From the NCBI GenBank assembly GCA_945948915.1, contig CAMFCQ010000004.1, positions 1-64,000 of the forward strand: DNA of 64,000 bases, read 5' to 3'. Positions 25,391-34,462 of this stretch are shown here, in pieces. The translations under genes were made by a program, and so were the position numbers. Each line of letters starts with the position of its first letter. Position 1 is the first letter of the stretch. The stretch comes from an uncultured Clostridia bacterium. GTDB taxonomy: Bacteria; Bacillota; Clostridia; Christensenellales; Aristaeellaceae. The notes below the pieces were generated by a model. The model saw only the letters and a list, made by a program, of their open reading frames with translations, was not told the origin of the DNA and ran no database searches.

Positions 25391-26530
25391 ATGAAAAAGA
25401 AACATCCCTTTCTCTATATGGTTCTGCGCAGAGCCATTGTTCTGATTCTGCTTCTTTTGATGATCCTGACCGCATATCATCAGTCCTCCGGTCAGCTGGT
25501 TTCCCCGGAGGGATTGTTTGCCGGCATCATTACGCCGGTTCAGAGCGCTGTTTCCAAGGTGGAGCAGGTGTTTTCGGCATATCTGTATCGCGTGAAGCTG
25601 CGAAGCAACATCGAATATGAGTACAATCAGCTGAAGGCGCAGAATGATGAGCTGATCCTGAGAAGCCTTCTGTATGAGGAGCTGGAAGAGGAAAACGCTC
25701 AGCTGCGCGCGCTGCTGGGTGAATACGAGGAGCGCGCCGCCATGAATCCTGTTCTGGCCCGCGTGATTGCCAGCGAATCGGGCAATTATTTCTCCACCTT
25801 CACCATCAACAAGGGAAGGAAGGACGGCATCGACGGACAGATGGCAGTCATCACCTCGGAGGGCCTGGTCGGCTATGTCTACGAGGTGTTTGACTCCACA
25901 TCCAAGGTCATTACGATCATCGACGATCAGGCCAGCCTGGCGGCGCTGATTGAGAGCAGCCGCGACCAGGGCGCCATCAAGGGTACGCTCGGCAGCACCG
26001 GCGAGCCGCTCTGCCGCATGTATTACCTGTCTGCGGACAGCGTGCCGCGTCCCGGCGACCGGGTGATCACCTCCGGCGTCGGCGTGTCCTTCCCGAAGGG
26101 TCTGCTCATCGGCTATGTGCGCGAGAGCACGCGCGCCATTGAGGACAACAAGCATTACATCGTCGTTGAACCGGCGGCTGACTTTGAGCACATCGAGAAC
26201 GTGCTCGTGCTGCGCTACTATGCAGACGTGGAAGAGATGCCGGAGAACTACGACAACACGGAAATCATCATCGCGCCGGTGGCAACAGCAAGACCGCAGG
26301 CGGTAGTCGAGGAGGAAAAGCTTCTCGCGTCCACGCCGGTTCCGCTGCCGGATGCGCCGGGCAGGGTAACGCCCACGCCTGCTCCTGAAGTCGTTGACTT
26401 TGTCATCGATGAAGAGGCCATGGGCGATCTGGCGGATCAGTTTGTCGAGGCGACGCCCTCTCCGACACCTGCCCCGCTCATCGACGAGGACGAGATGTTT
26501 GATGACGATGAGTTCCCGGAGGACTGGTAA
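25391..26530 (+). CDS. mreC: Rod-shape-determining protein MreC
   Basis: A membrane-anchored scaffold linking MreB filaments to the outer wall-synthesis machinery. It has 379 aa: a short cytoplasmic start, one membrane helix (about 12-33), a coiled coil (about 60-110, rich in Glu, Gln and Leu) and the double beta-barrel MreC domain (about 118-278). An uncommon C-terminal tail of about 90 residues follows, rich in Thr/Pro (TPTPAP, TPSPTPAP) and ending in acidic DEDEMFDDDEFPEDW. MreC is usually about 280-300 aa, so the tail is an addition. It lies 22 bases after mreB and 15 before mreD. Confidence 0.94.
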   Translation: MKKKHPFLYMVLRRAIVLILLLLMILTAYHQSSGQLVSPEGLFAGIITPVQSAVSKVEQVFSAYLYRVKLRSNIEYEYNQLKAQNDELILRSLLYEELEEENAQLRALLGEYEERAAMNPVLARVIASESGNYFSTFTINKGRKDGIDGQMAVITSEGLVGYVYEVFDSTSKVITIIDDQASLAALIESSRDQGAIKGTLGSTGEPLCRMYYLSADSVPRPGDRVITSGVGVSFPKGLLIGYVRESTRAIEDNKHYIVVEPAADFEHIENVLVLRYYADVEEMPENYDNTEIIIAPVATARPQAVVEEEKLLASTPVPLPDAPGRVTPTPAPEVVDFVIDEEAMGDLADQFVEATPSPTPAPLIDEDEMFDDDEFPEDW

Positions 26531-26545
26531 CGAAAGGCGAGGTGA

Positions 26546-27106
26546 ATGACGTTGTCAAGGATCCTCAAGCTATGCTTGATGGCGATCCTGGCCTGTGTGT
26601 GCCAGACGAATCTCTCACAGTACATCCGTATCGCAGGCGTTGCGCCGGACATGCTGATCGTCATTCTGGTGCTGATCACGTCTTATACGGGCGCGTACGG
26701 CGGTTTCTGCACGGGCTCGCTGACGGCGATGCTCTATGACGCGAGCGTCGGCTACGTTCTGGCGATCAATCTGGTGGCCTATACATTTATCGGATGGGCC
26801 GCGCCGATGATGCGCGGCTTTCTGGATACGAAGCTGAGGAAGCTGAAACACAAAAGCATTCTGGTCATGATGCTCATCTGCTTCTTTCTGACGCTGATGC
26901 GCGAGGTGCTCTATATCGGCTATCTGTTCCTGATCGGTTCCGAGCAGAGCATGATGACGCTGGTGCGCGCGCTGCTGTGCAGCGGATACAGTGCGCTGAT
27001 GATCCTGCCGGGTTCCTTCGTGACCGCAAAAATCATGCGCTGGCATTTGCCGAACAGACACAGAAGCACGGATCTGAATGAAGAATCTGACGTTACAGAA
27101 TCTTAA
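26546..27106 (+). CDS. mreD: Rod-shape-determining protein MreD
   Basis: A 186-aa integral membrane protein with about five hydrophobic helices, the normal form of MreD. It completes the MreBCD elongation complex. Similarity between MreD proteins is low, so the call rests on position directly after mreC, length and hydrophobic profile. ATG 26546 follows GAGGTG. The last 20 residues are polar and cytoplasmic. The peptidoglycan transpeptidase gene follows after 30 bases. Confidence 0.9.
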   Translation: MTLSRILKLCLMAILACVCQTNLSQYIRIAGVAPDMLIVILVLITSYTGAYGGFCTGSLTAMLYDASVGYVLAINLVAYTFIGWAAPMMRGFLDTKLRKLKHKSILVMMLICFFLTLMREVLYIGYLFLIGSEQSMMTLVRALLCSGYSALMILPGSFVTAKIMRWHLPNRHRSTDLNEESDVTES

Positions 27107-27136
27107 GGCAAGAGGTTATCGGAGGTTTCGTTTTTC

Positions 27137-29677
27137 GTGAATACATATCTGAATCGCTATCGGTTTGTTGCGCTGGTGGTTGCGCTGCTCTTTGGCGTGC
27201 TCATCGCGCAGCTGTTCAATCTTCAGGTTGTCGGGTATGAGGACAACCTGGAGAAAGCCGAGAGCAAGAAGACAAAGGTCATCACGAGCCAGGGCTCGCG
27301 CGGCACCATCATGGATGTCAATTCCATGACGCTGGCCTACGATAAGCAGATCTACAACGTTCAGTTTTATCGCGATCCGAACTTTGTCTCCACTTCGACG
27401 GATGAGACGGGCAAAACCCTTTCTTCCAACCAGGTGTACACGAATTCGATCATCGACGTGATCGAGATCGTGGAGCGAAACGGCGGCAAGATGAACACCT
27501 CGTGCTCGCTCAAGCAGGACGAGATGACGGGCATGTGGGTCTTTACCTGGAACAACAACGACTATACCGCCTCCCAGCAGGCTGCCCGTGAGAGCATGTG
27601 GCGCAGCAATTTCTATGTGCAGAACGTCGAGCAGCAGAAGCTCTTTGAAACGCTGTGCAAGAAGTACAGGATCCCGGACAGCATGACGACGGAGCAGAAG
27701 ATTCAGGTGCTCGGCGTCTGGGAAACCATGCAGAACAATGCGTTTCTCTCGCAGCCGATCACCATTGCTTCCAACGTCAGCTGGGAGACGGTCATCGAGA
27801 TCGAAGCAAAGGCACTGACACTGGAAGGCATTACCGTCTCCGTCAGCAGCCAGCGCGTGTATCCGAACGGCACAATGGCCTGTCACGTCATCGGCTACAT
27901 CGGCAAAATTCAGAATTACGACACGTATTACGCCAATTACAAGGATAAGGGCTATGCGCTGTCGGATTTGATTGGTCTGGACGGCGTGGAAAAGACCATG
28001 GAGGAATGGCTGACGGCCTGCACAACGCAGCGCGTCGGCAAGCGCGTGGTGGAAATTGACCGTTATGGCGCGATCAGCCGGACGCTTTCCACGACGGAGG
28101 CGACCGACGGCAACAACATCAAGCTGACGATCGATTCCAACCTGCAGCGCGTGGCGGAGGAAGCGCTGGAAAACAACATCAACTACATCCGCGATGCGCA
28201 GGAGGTGCTCCTCAAGAGCGACTCCTGGCTGGATGAGAACAAGAAAGAGCTTCAGGGAACGACGCGTGACTTTGACTCCAATCCGATCTCTCTGGCGGAA
28301 AAGGGCGCGGTCGTTGTGGTCGATATGGAAGGGCGCGTACTGGCGCTGGCCAGCTATCCGCCATATGACCCCAATGCGTTCATCGTGGGCGGCGAAGCGG
28401 CCGCGAACATCCTGCTGGATTCCCGCAATCCACTGGTTAACTACGCCATTGGCTCCCGCGATACGCCGGGCTCCATTTTCAAGCTGGTGACGGCGACAGC
28501 CGGCCTGATCAACGGACAGCTGTCGATGACGGAGATGATCAGCGACGAAGGCAAGTTCAAGGTGTATGACAAGAGCAATCCGCCGCAGTGCTGGGTCAAC
28601 CAGAAGCGCTTGTATCTGCACGCCGATCAGACCGTCAGGGAGGCCATCACGCACTCGTGCAACTATTTCTTCTACACGGTCGGTTCCAGACTCTATGAGA
28701 ATACGGACGACCAGCTCTACAAAACAGCCGCGCTCTATGGCCTGACGACCAAGACGGGCATCGACCTGCCGGGCGAGCTGCAGGGCTATGTGGCCAGCCA
28801 GACAACGCTCTACGACAAGAACAAGGCAATCAGCGCGGCGGAGCAGGCTACCTGGCGGCCATCGATCGTGTTCAATCAGATCAAGCAGCACCTGATCGGT
28901 GTCGGCGAAGACTACAACATGACCTTCGAGGAAGAGAAGCTCAACAAGTGCGTTAAGCGCCTGATGGACATGGCGGTGGACTACAACCAGAGTGACTGGC
29001 TGCCCGAGATCCGTACGATCCTGATGGAGGAGCTGGACATGCCGCGCGAGATGGTCTACCTGCAGATCGTCGCCGGCGATACCTACATCAAGCTGAACGA
29101 AATCAAATGGGGCGGTTCGGAGGCGATCATGGCCGCGGTCGGCCAGTCGATCACCTCCGTCACGCCGGTTGCGCTGGCGCGCTACGTCGCAGCTGTTGCC
29201 AACGGCGGCTATGTCTACGACCTGCGCCTGATCGATTCGATCATTTCGCCGGACGGAGAAGTGCTCAGCCAGAGCACGCCGATCCTCGCCTCCCAAATCG
29301 AGGGAGACAATGTGGAGGAGTATCTAGCCTATATCCGCGAGGGCATGGCCGGCGTTGCGGAAGGCGACGGCACGGCAACGAGATTCTTCAGCTCCAGCGA
29401 ATACGCAGAAGTTCAGAAGTACATTGCCGCGAAAACAGGTACGGCTGAAAAAACCACGATCGACCTGGAAAACAACGCGTGGATGGTGGCCTTTGCGCCG
29501 TATGATCCCGACGATCCGGATATCGAACCGGAGATCGCCATCTGCGTGTATATCCCGCATGGATACAGCGGTTCCATGTGCTCGCTGACCGTGCGCGATA
29601 TCGTCAATTATCACCTTGAACACAGGCTGCTGGACAACGAGGACTTTATGGCGCCCTCCAACTCGCTGGCATACTGA
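27137..29677 (+). CDS. Penicillin-binding protein 2 (class B transpeptidase)
   Basis: An 846-aa elongation-type transpeptidase. An N-terminal membrane helix (about 9-29) is followed by a dimerisation region with SRGTIMDVNSMTLAYD, then the transpeptidase domain. The three active-site motifs are complete: SIFK at Ser446, SCN at Ser507 and KTG at Lys766. At 846 aa it is longer than most PBP2 (about 600-700), mainly through insertions at about 75-190 and near 600-650. Start GTG 27137 follows GGAGG at 11 bases. Its place between mreD and rodA marks it as the RodA partner (mrdA/PBP2 role) that cross-links new side-wall peptidoglycan. Confidence 0.93.
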   Translation: MNTYLNRYRFVALVVALLFGVLIAQLFNLQVVGYEDNLEKAESKKTKVITSQGSRGTIMDVNSMTLAYDKQIYNVQFYRDPNFVSTSTDETGKTLSSNQVYTNSIIDVIEIVERNGGKMNTSCSLKQDEMTGMWVFTWNNNDYTASQQAARESMWRSNFYVQNVEQQKLFETLCKKYRIPDSMTTEQKIQVLGVWETMQNNAFLSQPITIASNVSWETVIEIEAKALTLEGITVSVSSQRVYPNGTMACHVIGYIGKIQNYDTYYANYKDKGYALSDLIGLDGVEKTMEEWLTACTTQRVGKRVVEIDRYGAISRTLSTTEATDGNNIKLTIDSNLQRVAEEALENNINYIRDAQEVLLKSDSWLDENKKELQGTTRDFDSNPISLAEKGAVVVVDMEGRVLALASYPPYDPNAFIVGGEAAANILLDSRNPLVNYAIGSRDTPGSIFKLVTATAGLINGQLSMTEMISDEGKFKVYDKSNPPQCWVNQKRLYLHADQTVREAITHSCNYFFYTVGSRLYENTDDQLYKTAALYGLTTKTGIDLPGELQGYVASQTTLYDKNKAISAAEQATWRPSIVFNQIKQHLIGVGEDYNMTFEEEKLNKCVKRLMDMAVDYNQSDWLPEIRTILMEELDMPREMVYLQIVAGDTYIKLNEIKWGGSEAIMAAVGQSITSVTPVALARYVAAVANGGYVYDLRLIDSIISPDGEVLSQSTPILASQIEGDNVEEYLAYIREGMAGVAEGDGTATRFFSSSEYAEVQKYIAAKTGTAEKTTIDLENNAWMVAFAPYDPDDPDIEPEIAICVYIPHGYSGSMCSLTVRDIVNYHLEHRLLDNEDFMAPSNSLAY

Positions 29678-29701
29678 CAATCTCAAACGGAGAGGATTAC
29701 G

Positions 29702-30418
29702 ATGGGAAAGATTTGGGCTGTGTGTTCCGGCAGCGGCGGCGTGGGCAAATCGATGATCGCGCTGTCGCTTGCAGCAGGCGCAGCCAAAGCGGGAAGGAAG
29801 GTCATTCTGCTGGATACCTCCGGCGCAGCTCGATGCTGCGACCTCATTTTAAGGCTTGAAAGCATCGTGACGCTGGACATGCTGGACGTGCTCCGCAATC
29901 AGGTGAGCATGGAATCTGCGCTGTATGCGGTTCCACAGTATCCGGGCCTGCATCTGGCCTGCGCTTCGCTCTATGACGATGTCGCCGTTTCGGAGCTGTC
30001 CGGCATGACGCTGTCGCTGAACGCGCTATGCGACGTCCTGGTGGTCGATCTGCCGACAGGCCAGGCAAGTCTGGGACGAGGCGTGATGCGCGCGGGGGAT
30101 GAACGGCTGCTGGTCACCCGCCCGGACGACGCATCCATTCGCGCTGCAGAGAGGATGATGATGTGCTGCACTGGCGAGCCTGCTGCGCTCAGCCTGGTGA
30201 TCAATCGCGCCAGCGCAGAGCGCGTCAGGAAGAAGACGCAGTATGCGCAGAGCACGGTCGAGAATCTGCTGGACCGCGCAGCGCTTGCCTGCATTCCTGA
30301 GGACCCGAGCATACCGGCGGGTGAGATGCGCGGCAGGGCTGCGATTGAATGCGACGGTCCGGCGTGGACAGCGCTGAGCGGCATGGTGAAGACGCTGCTG
30401 GCCGGCGCATCAACATAA
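29702..30418 (+). CDS. MinD/ParA-like ATPase lacking the signature lysine
   Basis: A 238-aa P-loop protein of the MinD/ParA group. The loop reads SGSGGVGKS (residues 9-17): the catalytic Lys16 is kept, but the signature lysine of the deviant Walker A (KGGxxK) is Ser11. ILLDTSGAA and LVVDLPTGQ stand for the switch and Walker B. A C-terminal membrane-targeting helix like that of MinD is not obvious. In B. subtilis minC and minD follow mreBCD at this place; here there is no minC or minE nearby, and rodA follows after 12 bases. It may be a divergent MinD or a different regulator of the elongation complex. ATG 29702 follows GGAGAGG. Confidence 0.75.
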   Translation: MGKIWAVCSGSGGVGKSMIALSLAAGAAKAGRKVILLDTSGAARCCDLILRLESIVTLDMLDVLRNQVSMESALYAVPQYPGLHLACASLYDDVAVSELSGMTLSLNALCDVLVVDLPTGQASLGRGVMRAGDERLLVTRPDDASIRAAERMMMCCTGEPAALSLVINRASAERVRKKTQYAQSTVENLLDRAALACIPEDPSIPAGEMRGRAAIECDGPAWTALSGMVKTLLAGAST

Positions 30419-30430
30419 CGAGGAGATATC

Positions 30431-31597
30431 ATGCGCAATTCGGACAACAACCGGCTTTCCAAGCCGCATTTTGACTGGCCGCTTCTGGTCGCCAGCTATC
30501 TGCTGGCGCTCTACGGCGTGCTGGCGATCACCATCGCCAATTATAACCCCAACCTTGGCGCGGACCGCTCCCTGCAGGAACTGGTCATGGACGCCAACAA
30601 CGGCCGCCTTCAGCTGATGTGGGTGGTTGTCAGCATGGTGGTTGTGGCGATGATGATGACGATTAAGTATGACATCATCGGCCGCCTGTGGCCGGTTATC
30701 TATTTCGTCGATGTGCTTCTGCTTGGCCTGGTTCTGACAACCTCCAAGATCAACGGCGTTGCGGGCTGGTTCCAGTTTCTGGACCGCACGTTTCAGCCTT
30801 CTGAGCTGGCCAAGCTGGCGCTGATCATCACGCTGTCCAAGGCACTGACGCGCTATCCGGACAGGCCGATTCCCAACTTTCGGTACTTCGTCTATATCTG
30901 CCTGCATTTCGGCATTCCAGCGCTTTTGATTCTTCTGCAGCCGGACATCGGTACGCTGATGGTCTTCTGCGTCATCTTCATTGCGCTGCTGTTCCTGTCC
31001 GGCTTTGAGCTGCGCTGGATGTTTCTGCTGGGCGGCCTTGCGATTGCGGCAGTCACCCCGGTCGTCTTCTATCTGGCATCGACCAACAACTTCCGCTGGC
31101 TGCGCCTGGTGGCGTTCATCAATCCGGAATCCGATCCCACGGGCAGCAGTTATCAGATCATCAATTCAAAGGTGACCGTTGGCTCCGGCGGACTGTATGG
31201 CAAGGGCGCCTGGGCAGAGGGCACGCTGACGCATTTGAACTATGTGCCTGAAAACCATACAGACTTTATCTTCTCCGTCGTCGGCGAGACGCTCGGCTTT
31301 GTCGGATCGCTCATCCTGCTGGGGCTGTATGCCTTCGTGATTTATCGCATGCTGCTGCTGGCATATCATACGAAGGATCGCTTTGGCCAGCTGATTATCA
31401 TCGGCGTGATGGCCATGCTGCTCTTCCATGTGTTTGAAAACATCGGCATGTGCATCGGCGTCATGCCCATCACCGGCATTCCGCTGCCGTTCATCAGCTA
31501 TGGAGGAACCAACCTGGTCGTGAACATGGCGGGCATCGGTCTGGTGCTGAACGTGACGGCCTACAAGAGCTCGATCAATCTGCACGAAAACCAGTGA
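30431..31597 (+). CDS. rodA: Peptidoglycan glycosyltransferase RodA (SEDS family)
   Basis: A 388-aa polytopic membrane protein with about ten hydrophobic helices. It polymerises lipid II into glycan strands for elongation, with PBP2 as partner. SEDS features are WFQFLDRTFQPSELAKLALI (helix 4 region), QPDIGTLMVF, the outer-loop GSGGLYGKGAWAEGTLTHLNYVPENHTDFIFS with the conserved acidic and GxG positions, and the C-terminal PFISYGGTNLVVNMAGIGL. The neighbourhood (mreBCD, PBP2) favours RodA over FtsW or SpoVE. Confidence 0.93.
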   Translation: MRNSDNNRLSKPHFDWPLLVASYLLALYGVLAITIANYNPNLGADRSLQELVMDANNGRLQLMWVVVSMVVVAMMMTIKYDIIGRLWPVIYFVDVLLLGLVLTTSKINGVAGWFQFLDRTFQPSELAKLALIITLSKALTRYPDRPIPNFRYFVYICLHFGIPALLILLQPDIGTLMVFCVIFIALLFLSGFELRWMFLLGGLAIAAVTPVVFYLASTNNFRWLRLVAFINPESDPTGSSYQIINSKVTVGSGGLYGKGAWAEGTLTHLNYVPENHTDFIFSVVGETLGFVGSLILLGLYAFVIYRMLLLAYHTKDRFGQLIIIGVMAMLLFHVFENIGMCIGVMPITGIPLPFISYGGTNLVVNMAGIGLVLNVTAYKSSINLHENQ

Positions 31598-31669
31598 TCG
31601 TGACTTACGGTTCTTCTGCTAACCTCTTGCGCATAGGCTTGTGCAGACAAGCAAAGGGGAGGAAGCAGC

Positions 31670-32305
31670 ATGAATCAGCCGACAAACAAGGTTGTTGTTG
31701 CGCAGATGAAATCCCGTGAGCCCGGGACTTGGACGCCTGTCAGGAAGAAAAAGAAAACAAACAAACGGCTGCTGAGAAACACGTCGATCTTTGCAGCCGC
31801 TTTCTTATGCCTGGGGACAGGCGCCGTGTTTGCACAGCGCCATCCGGACAAGGTGCAGTCCGTCATGAGCCATGTAACAGCCGGATTTGAATATGATGAC
31901 ACGCTCGGCAGGCTGCAATTTGTCAGCAATCTTCTGCCTGAGAGCGCCATGGTGTTCTTGTCAGGCGGAGAGGAAATGCAGCAGCTCACCGTGCCGACCA
32001 GCGCAAAGATTTCCCATGACTGGACGCAGGAGGAGCCGTGGCTCGAATATGCCTGCATCGGTGATGTACGTGCCTGTCAGGATGGGGAGATCATGACGAT
32101 CGTGAAGAACCGTCAGGATGAGTACACCGTCCGCGTGCTGCACAAGGATGGCTATGAATCCATTTACAGCGGCTTAAGCGCCGTTCATCTCAAGGAGCAG
32201 GATACGGTTTCTTCCGGACAGCAGATCGGCACGGCGACGGGATTTGCCGCGTTTGAGCTGAGAAAGGATGGTCTGTCCGTTCTGCCCGTGTTTGCGGGCA
32301 TCTAG
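31670..32305 (+). CDS. SpoIVFA-like protein (degenerate LytM domain)
   Basis: A 211-aa protein with a basic N-terminal cytoplasmic stretch (RKKKKTNKR), one membrane helix (about 38-56) and an outer domain. The last 90 residues resemble an M23/LytM fold (VLHKDGYESIYSGLSAVHLKEQDTVSSGQQIGTA), but the metal-binding His-x-His pair is not present, so it is probably not a peptidase. In B. subtilis spoIVFA precedes spoIVFB, and SpoIVFA holds the protease inactive with BofA until the forespore signal. The same position and layout here support that role. Overall identity is low, so no symbol is given. Confidence 0.7.
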   Translation: MNQPTNKVVVAQMKSREPGTWTPVRKKKKTNKRLLRNTSIFAAAFLCLGTGAVFAQRHPDKVQSVMSHVTAGFEYDDTLGRLQFVSNLLPESAMVFLSGGEEMQQLTVPTSAKISHDWTQEEPWLEYACIGDVRACQDGEIMTIVKNRQDEYTVRVLHKDGYESIYSGLSAVHLKEQDTVSSGQQIGTATGFAAFELRKDGLSVLPVFAGI

Positions 32306-32306
32306 C

Positions 32307-33188
32307 GTGAAAATCCGCATTCATCCTGCCTTTGTGCTGTACCTGCTGAGCATGGCCGCGTTTTCATCCTGGCAGATGACGCTGTGCGCAGCGTGCGCGC
32401 TGCTTGTGCATGAGACAGGGCATTATGCGGTCAGCAGGCTGCTTGGCGAGAGAATTGACAGGGTGGAGCTGACGCCATTTGGCGGCGTGATGACCTATTC
32501 GCCGTCAAGCAGCCCGAGCAAAGGGATCCGGGGCATCTGCGTGGCGGCAGCCGGGCCGGCGGCGAACTGGCTGGCCCTGCTGGCTGCAGCTTCAGCACAT
32601 GGACAGCAGCTGCTGGGCGATACGGGGGCACAGGCGTTTGCCATGGCGAATCTTGCCATGATGTGCCTCAATCTGCTGCCGGTGCTGCCTCTGGACGGCG
32701 GACGCATCGTGTTCAGCATCGGATACTATCTCTTCCCGGCAGCGCGCCTCATCTCGCTGCTGACCGCGTGCGGCATGCTGACAGGGCTGGCTCTTGTACT
32801 GCTGGCGATCTACGGCTTCATCATCCTGGAGACACTGAACTGTTCGCTGCTGATGATCGGAGGATATCTGATGCTCTTTGCCGGACGCAGCAGGGCAGAG
32901 GTGTTGGCGCAGAACCTGTATGCCGTCGTGCAGGAACGGCTGGAAAGCACTGAGGAAATCCGCACGCTTCGGGTGTACTGTGTACCGCAGGACATCCGCG
33001 TGCAGGCCCTGCTGGAGCCGATGGAGCGTACACCCTGTGCGGCATTTGTCTTCAAGAATGCGCAGGGCGTCCATGTCGTCTCAGAAAAGGACGTCTGCCG
33101 GTTTCTGCTGGAGACGCCGTCGCTTACGCTTTCGCAGGCGCTTGCCAGGAAGCGCAGGGCCGGCGAAGAAGCGCAGAAAAAAACTTGA
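32307..33188 (+). CDS. spoIVFB: M50B intramembrane metalloprotease, SpoIVFB-like
   Basis: A 293-aa polytopic membrane zinc protease. The metal site is HETGH (His35, Glu36, His39) and the third ligand lies in NLLPVLPLDGGR (Asp130). About six hydrophobic segments are followed by a soluble C-terminal part (about 205-293) that resembles a CBS-type ATP-sensing region. SpoIVFB cleaves pro-sigma-K in the mother cell. GTG 32307, one base after the previous stop, gives the usual KIRIHP start; no ribosome site is obvious, which suggests coupling to the SpoIVFA-like gene. It is the last gene of the mre cluster. Confidence 0.87.
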   Translation: MKIRIHPAFVLYLLSMAAFSSWQMTLCAACALLVHETGHYAVSRLLGERIDRVELTPFGGVMTYSPSSSPSKGIRGICVAAAGPAANWLALLAAASAHGQQLLGDTGAQAFAMANLAMMCLNLLPVLPLDGGRIVFSIGYYLFPAARLISLLTACGMLTGLALVLLAIYGFIILETLNCSLLMIGGYLMLFAGRSRAEVLAQNLYAVVQERLESTEEIRTLRVYCVPQDIRVQALLEPMERTPCAAFVFKNAQGVHVVSEKDVCRFLLETPSLTLSQALARKRRAGEEAQKKT

Positions 33189-33205
33189 ATCGGCGCGCTT
33201 TCTCC

Positions 33206-33234
33206 TTGAAACATCGCCTGAGGTGATATACAAT
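33206..33234 (+). promoter_or_regulatory. Sigma-A promoter for the DEAD-box helicase
   Basis: TTGAAA at 33206 and TACAAT at 33229 are 17 bases apart, 35 bases before the start codon. Confidence 0.8.
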
Positions 33235-33268
33235 AGAAAGGTAAAAAACAGACAGTGAGGATACAGTT

Positions 33269-34462
33269 GTGAGCGATACACAGCCAATACAAAAGAATCA
33301 TCCGCTCGTGCAGTTGGGCATCAGCGATGAAGTGGTCAGGGCCTTTGACTGGATGGGCTTTACCAATCTGACCAGCATTCAGGAGAAGTGCATTCCGCTG
33401 ATGATGGACGGACACGACATCATCGCGATTGCACCGACCGGCACCGGCAAGACGCTGGGCTTCGGCATTCCGATGCTGGAATACGTCAACCTCGACGATC
33501 CCAGCGTGCAGGAGGTCGTGCTGGCGCCGACACGCGAGCTCGCTCAGCAGATTGCCGACGAGCTGACAAACCTTGCGCATTATATCAAGGGTGCGAAAAT
33601 TGCCGTGATCTACGGAGGCCAGCCGTTTGGCAAGCAGATGAACGCGCTTTCCCGCAAGCCGCAGATTCTGGTCGCAACGCCGGGCCGTCTGCTTGACCAT
33701 ATGGAGCGCGGCAACATCCGCCTTGGCGCCGTGCACACGATGGTGCTCGATGAGGCGGACGAGATGCTCAAGATGGGCTTCATTCAGGACGTGGAGAAGG
33801 TCATCGAGAGCGCCGATCCAAACCGTCAGCTTGTGATGTTCAGCGCGACGACCAATCAGGACGTGCTGACGGTCTCCTGGAAATACCAGCACGATCCCAT
33901 TGAGATCGTCGTGCAGGCCGAAGCCGAGAACAAGCCGGACATCACGCAGTATGTCATCGAATCCGATCAGAAGCAGAAGTATGAGCATCTGCTCTACCTG
34001 CTGGATTCCGATCAGTACAAGCGCATGATGATCTTCTGCAATACGAAGGACATGACCGCGCGCCTGTGCGAACGCCTCAAGAAGGCCGGGTACAGCGCAG
34101 AATGCCTGCACGGCGATGTGCGTCAGTCCCAGCGCGACAAGGTGATGGCCGGTTTCCGAAAGGGCCAGTTTGAAATCCTGGTCGCAACCGACGTGGCTGC
34201 CCGCGGCATCGACGTGGATGACGTGGAGGCGGTGTTCAATTACGATCTGCCGGACAAGCAGGAGTATTATGTGCACCGCATCGGCCGCACGGGCCGCGCC
34301 AAGCGTGCCGGCGTGAGCTTCTCGTTTGTCAGCTTCAGGGACAGCATCCGCATGGACGAAATCCGCAAGTATACGCGTGTGGAGCCGATCCAGCTGATCT
34401 TCGACGAATTCGGAACGCTGTGCTATAAGGAGAGCGGCGATCCGTTCCTTGAGAATTTCTGA
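33269..34462 (+). CDS. DEAD-box ATP-dependent RNA helicase
   Basis: A 397-aa two-domain RNA helicase. All core motifs are present: the Q motif (GFTNLTSIQEKCIP), motif I APTGTGKT, Ia PTRELAQQ, GG and TPGRLLD, motif II DEAD, III SAT, IV IFCNT, V ATDVAARGIDV and VI HRIGRTGRA. The C-terminal extension is short and lacks an added RNA-binding domain, so it resembles the general CshA/RhlE-type cores used in RNA decay and ribosome assembly. GTG 33269 follows GTGAGG. Its 3' end overlaps a possible convergent small gene by 40 bases. Confidence 0.94.
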   Translation: MSDTQPIQKNHPLVQLGISDEVVRAFDWMGFTNLTSIQEKCIPLMMDGHDIIAIAPTGTGKTLGFGIPMLEYVNLDDPSVQEVVLAPTRELAQQIADELTNLAHYIKGAKIAVIYGGQPFGKQMNALSRKPQILVATPGRLLDHMERGNIRLGAVHTMVLDEADEMLKMGFIQDVEKVIESADPNRQLVMFSATTNQDVLTVSWKYQHDPIEIVVQAEAENKPDITQYVIESDQKQKYEHLLYLLDSDQYKRMMIFCNTKDMTARLCERLKKAGYSAECLHGDVRQSQRDKVMAGFRKGQFEILVATDVAARGIDVDDVEAVFNYDLPDKQEYYVHRIGRTGRAKRAGVSFSFVSFRDSIRMDEIRKYTRVEPIQLIFDEFGTLCYKESGDPFLENF

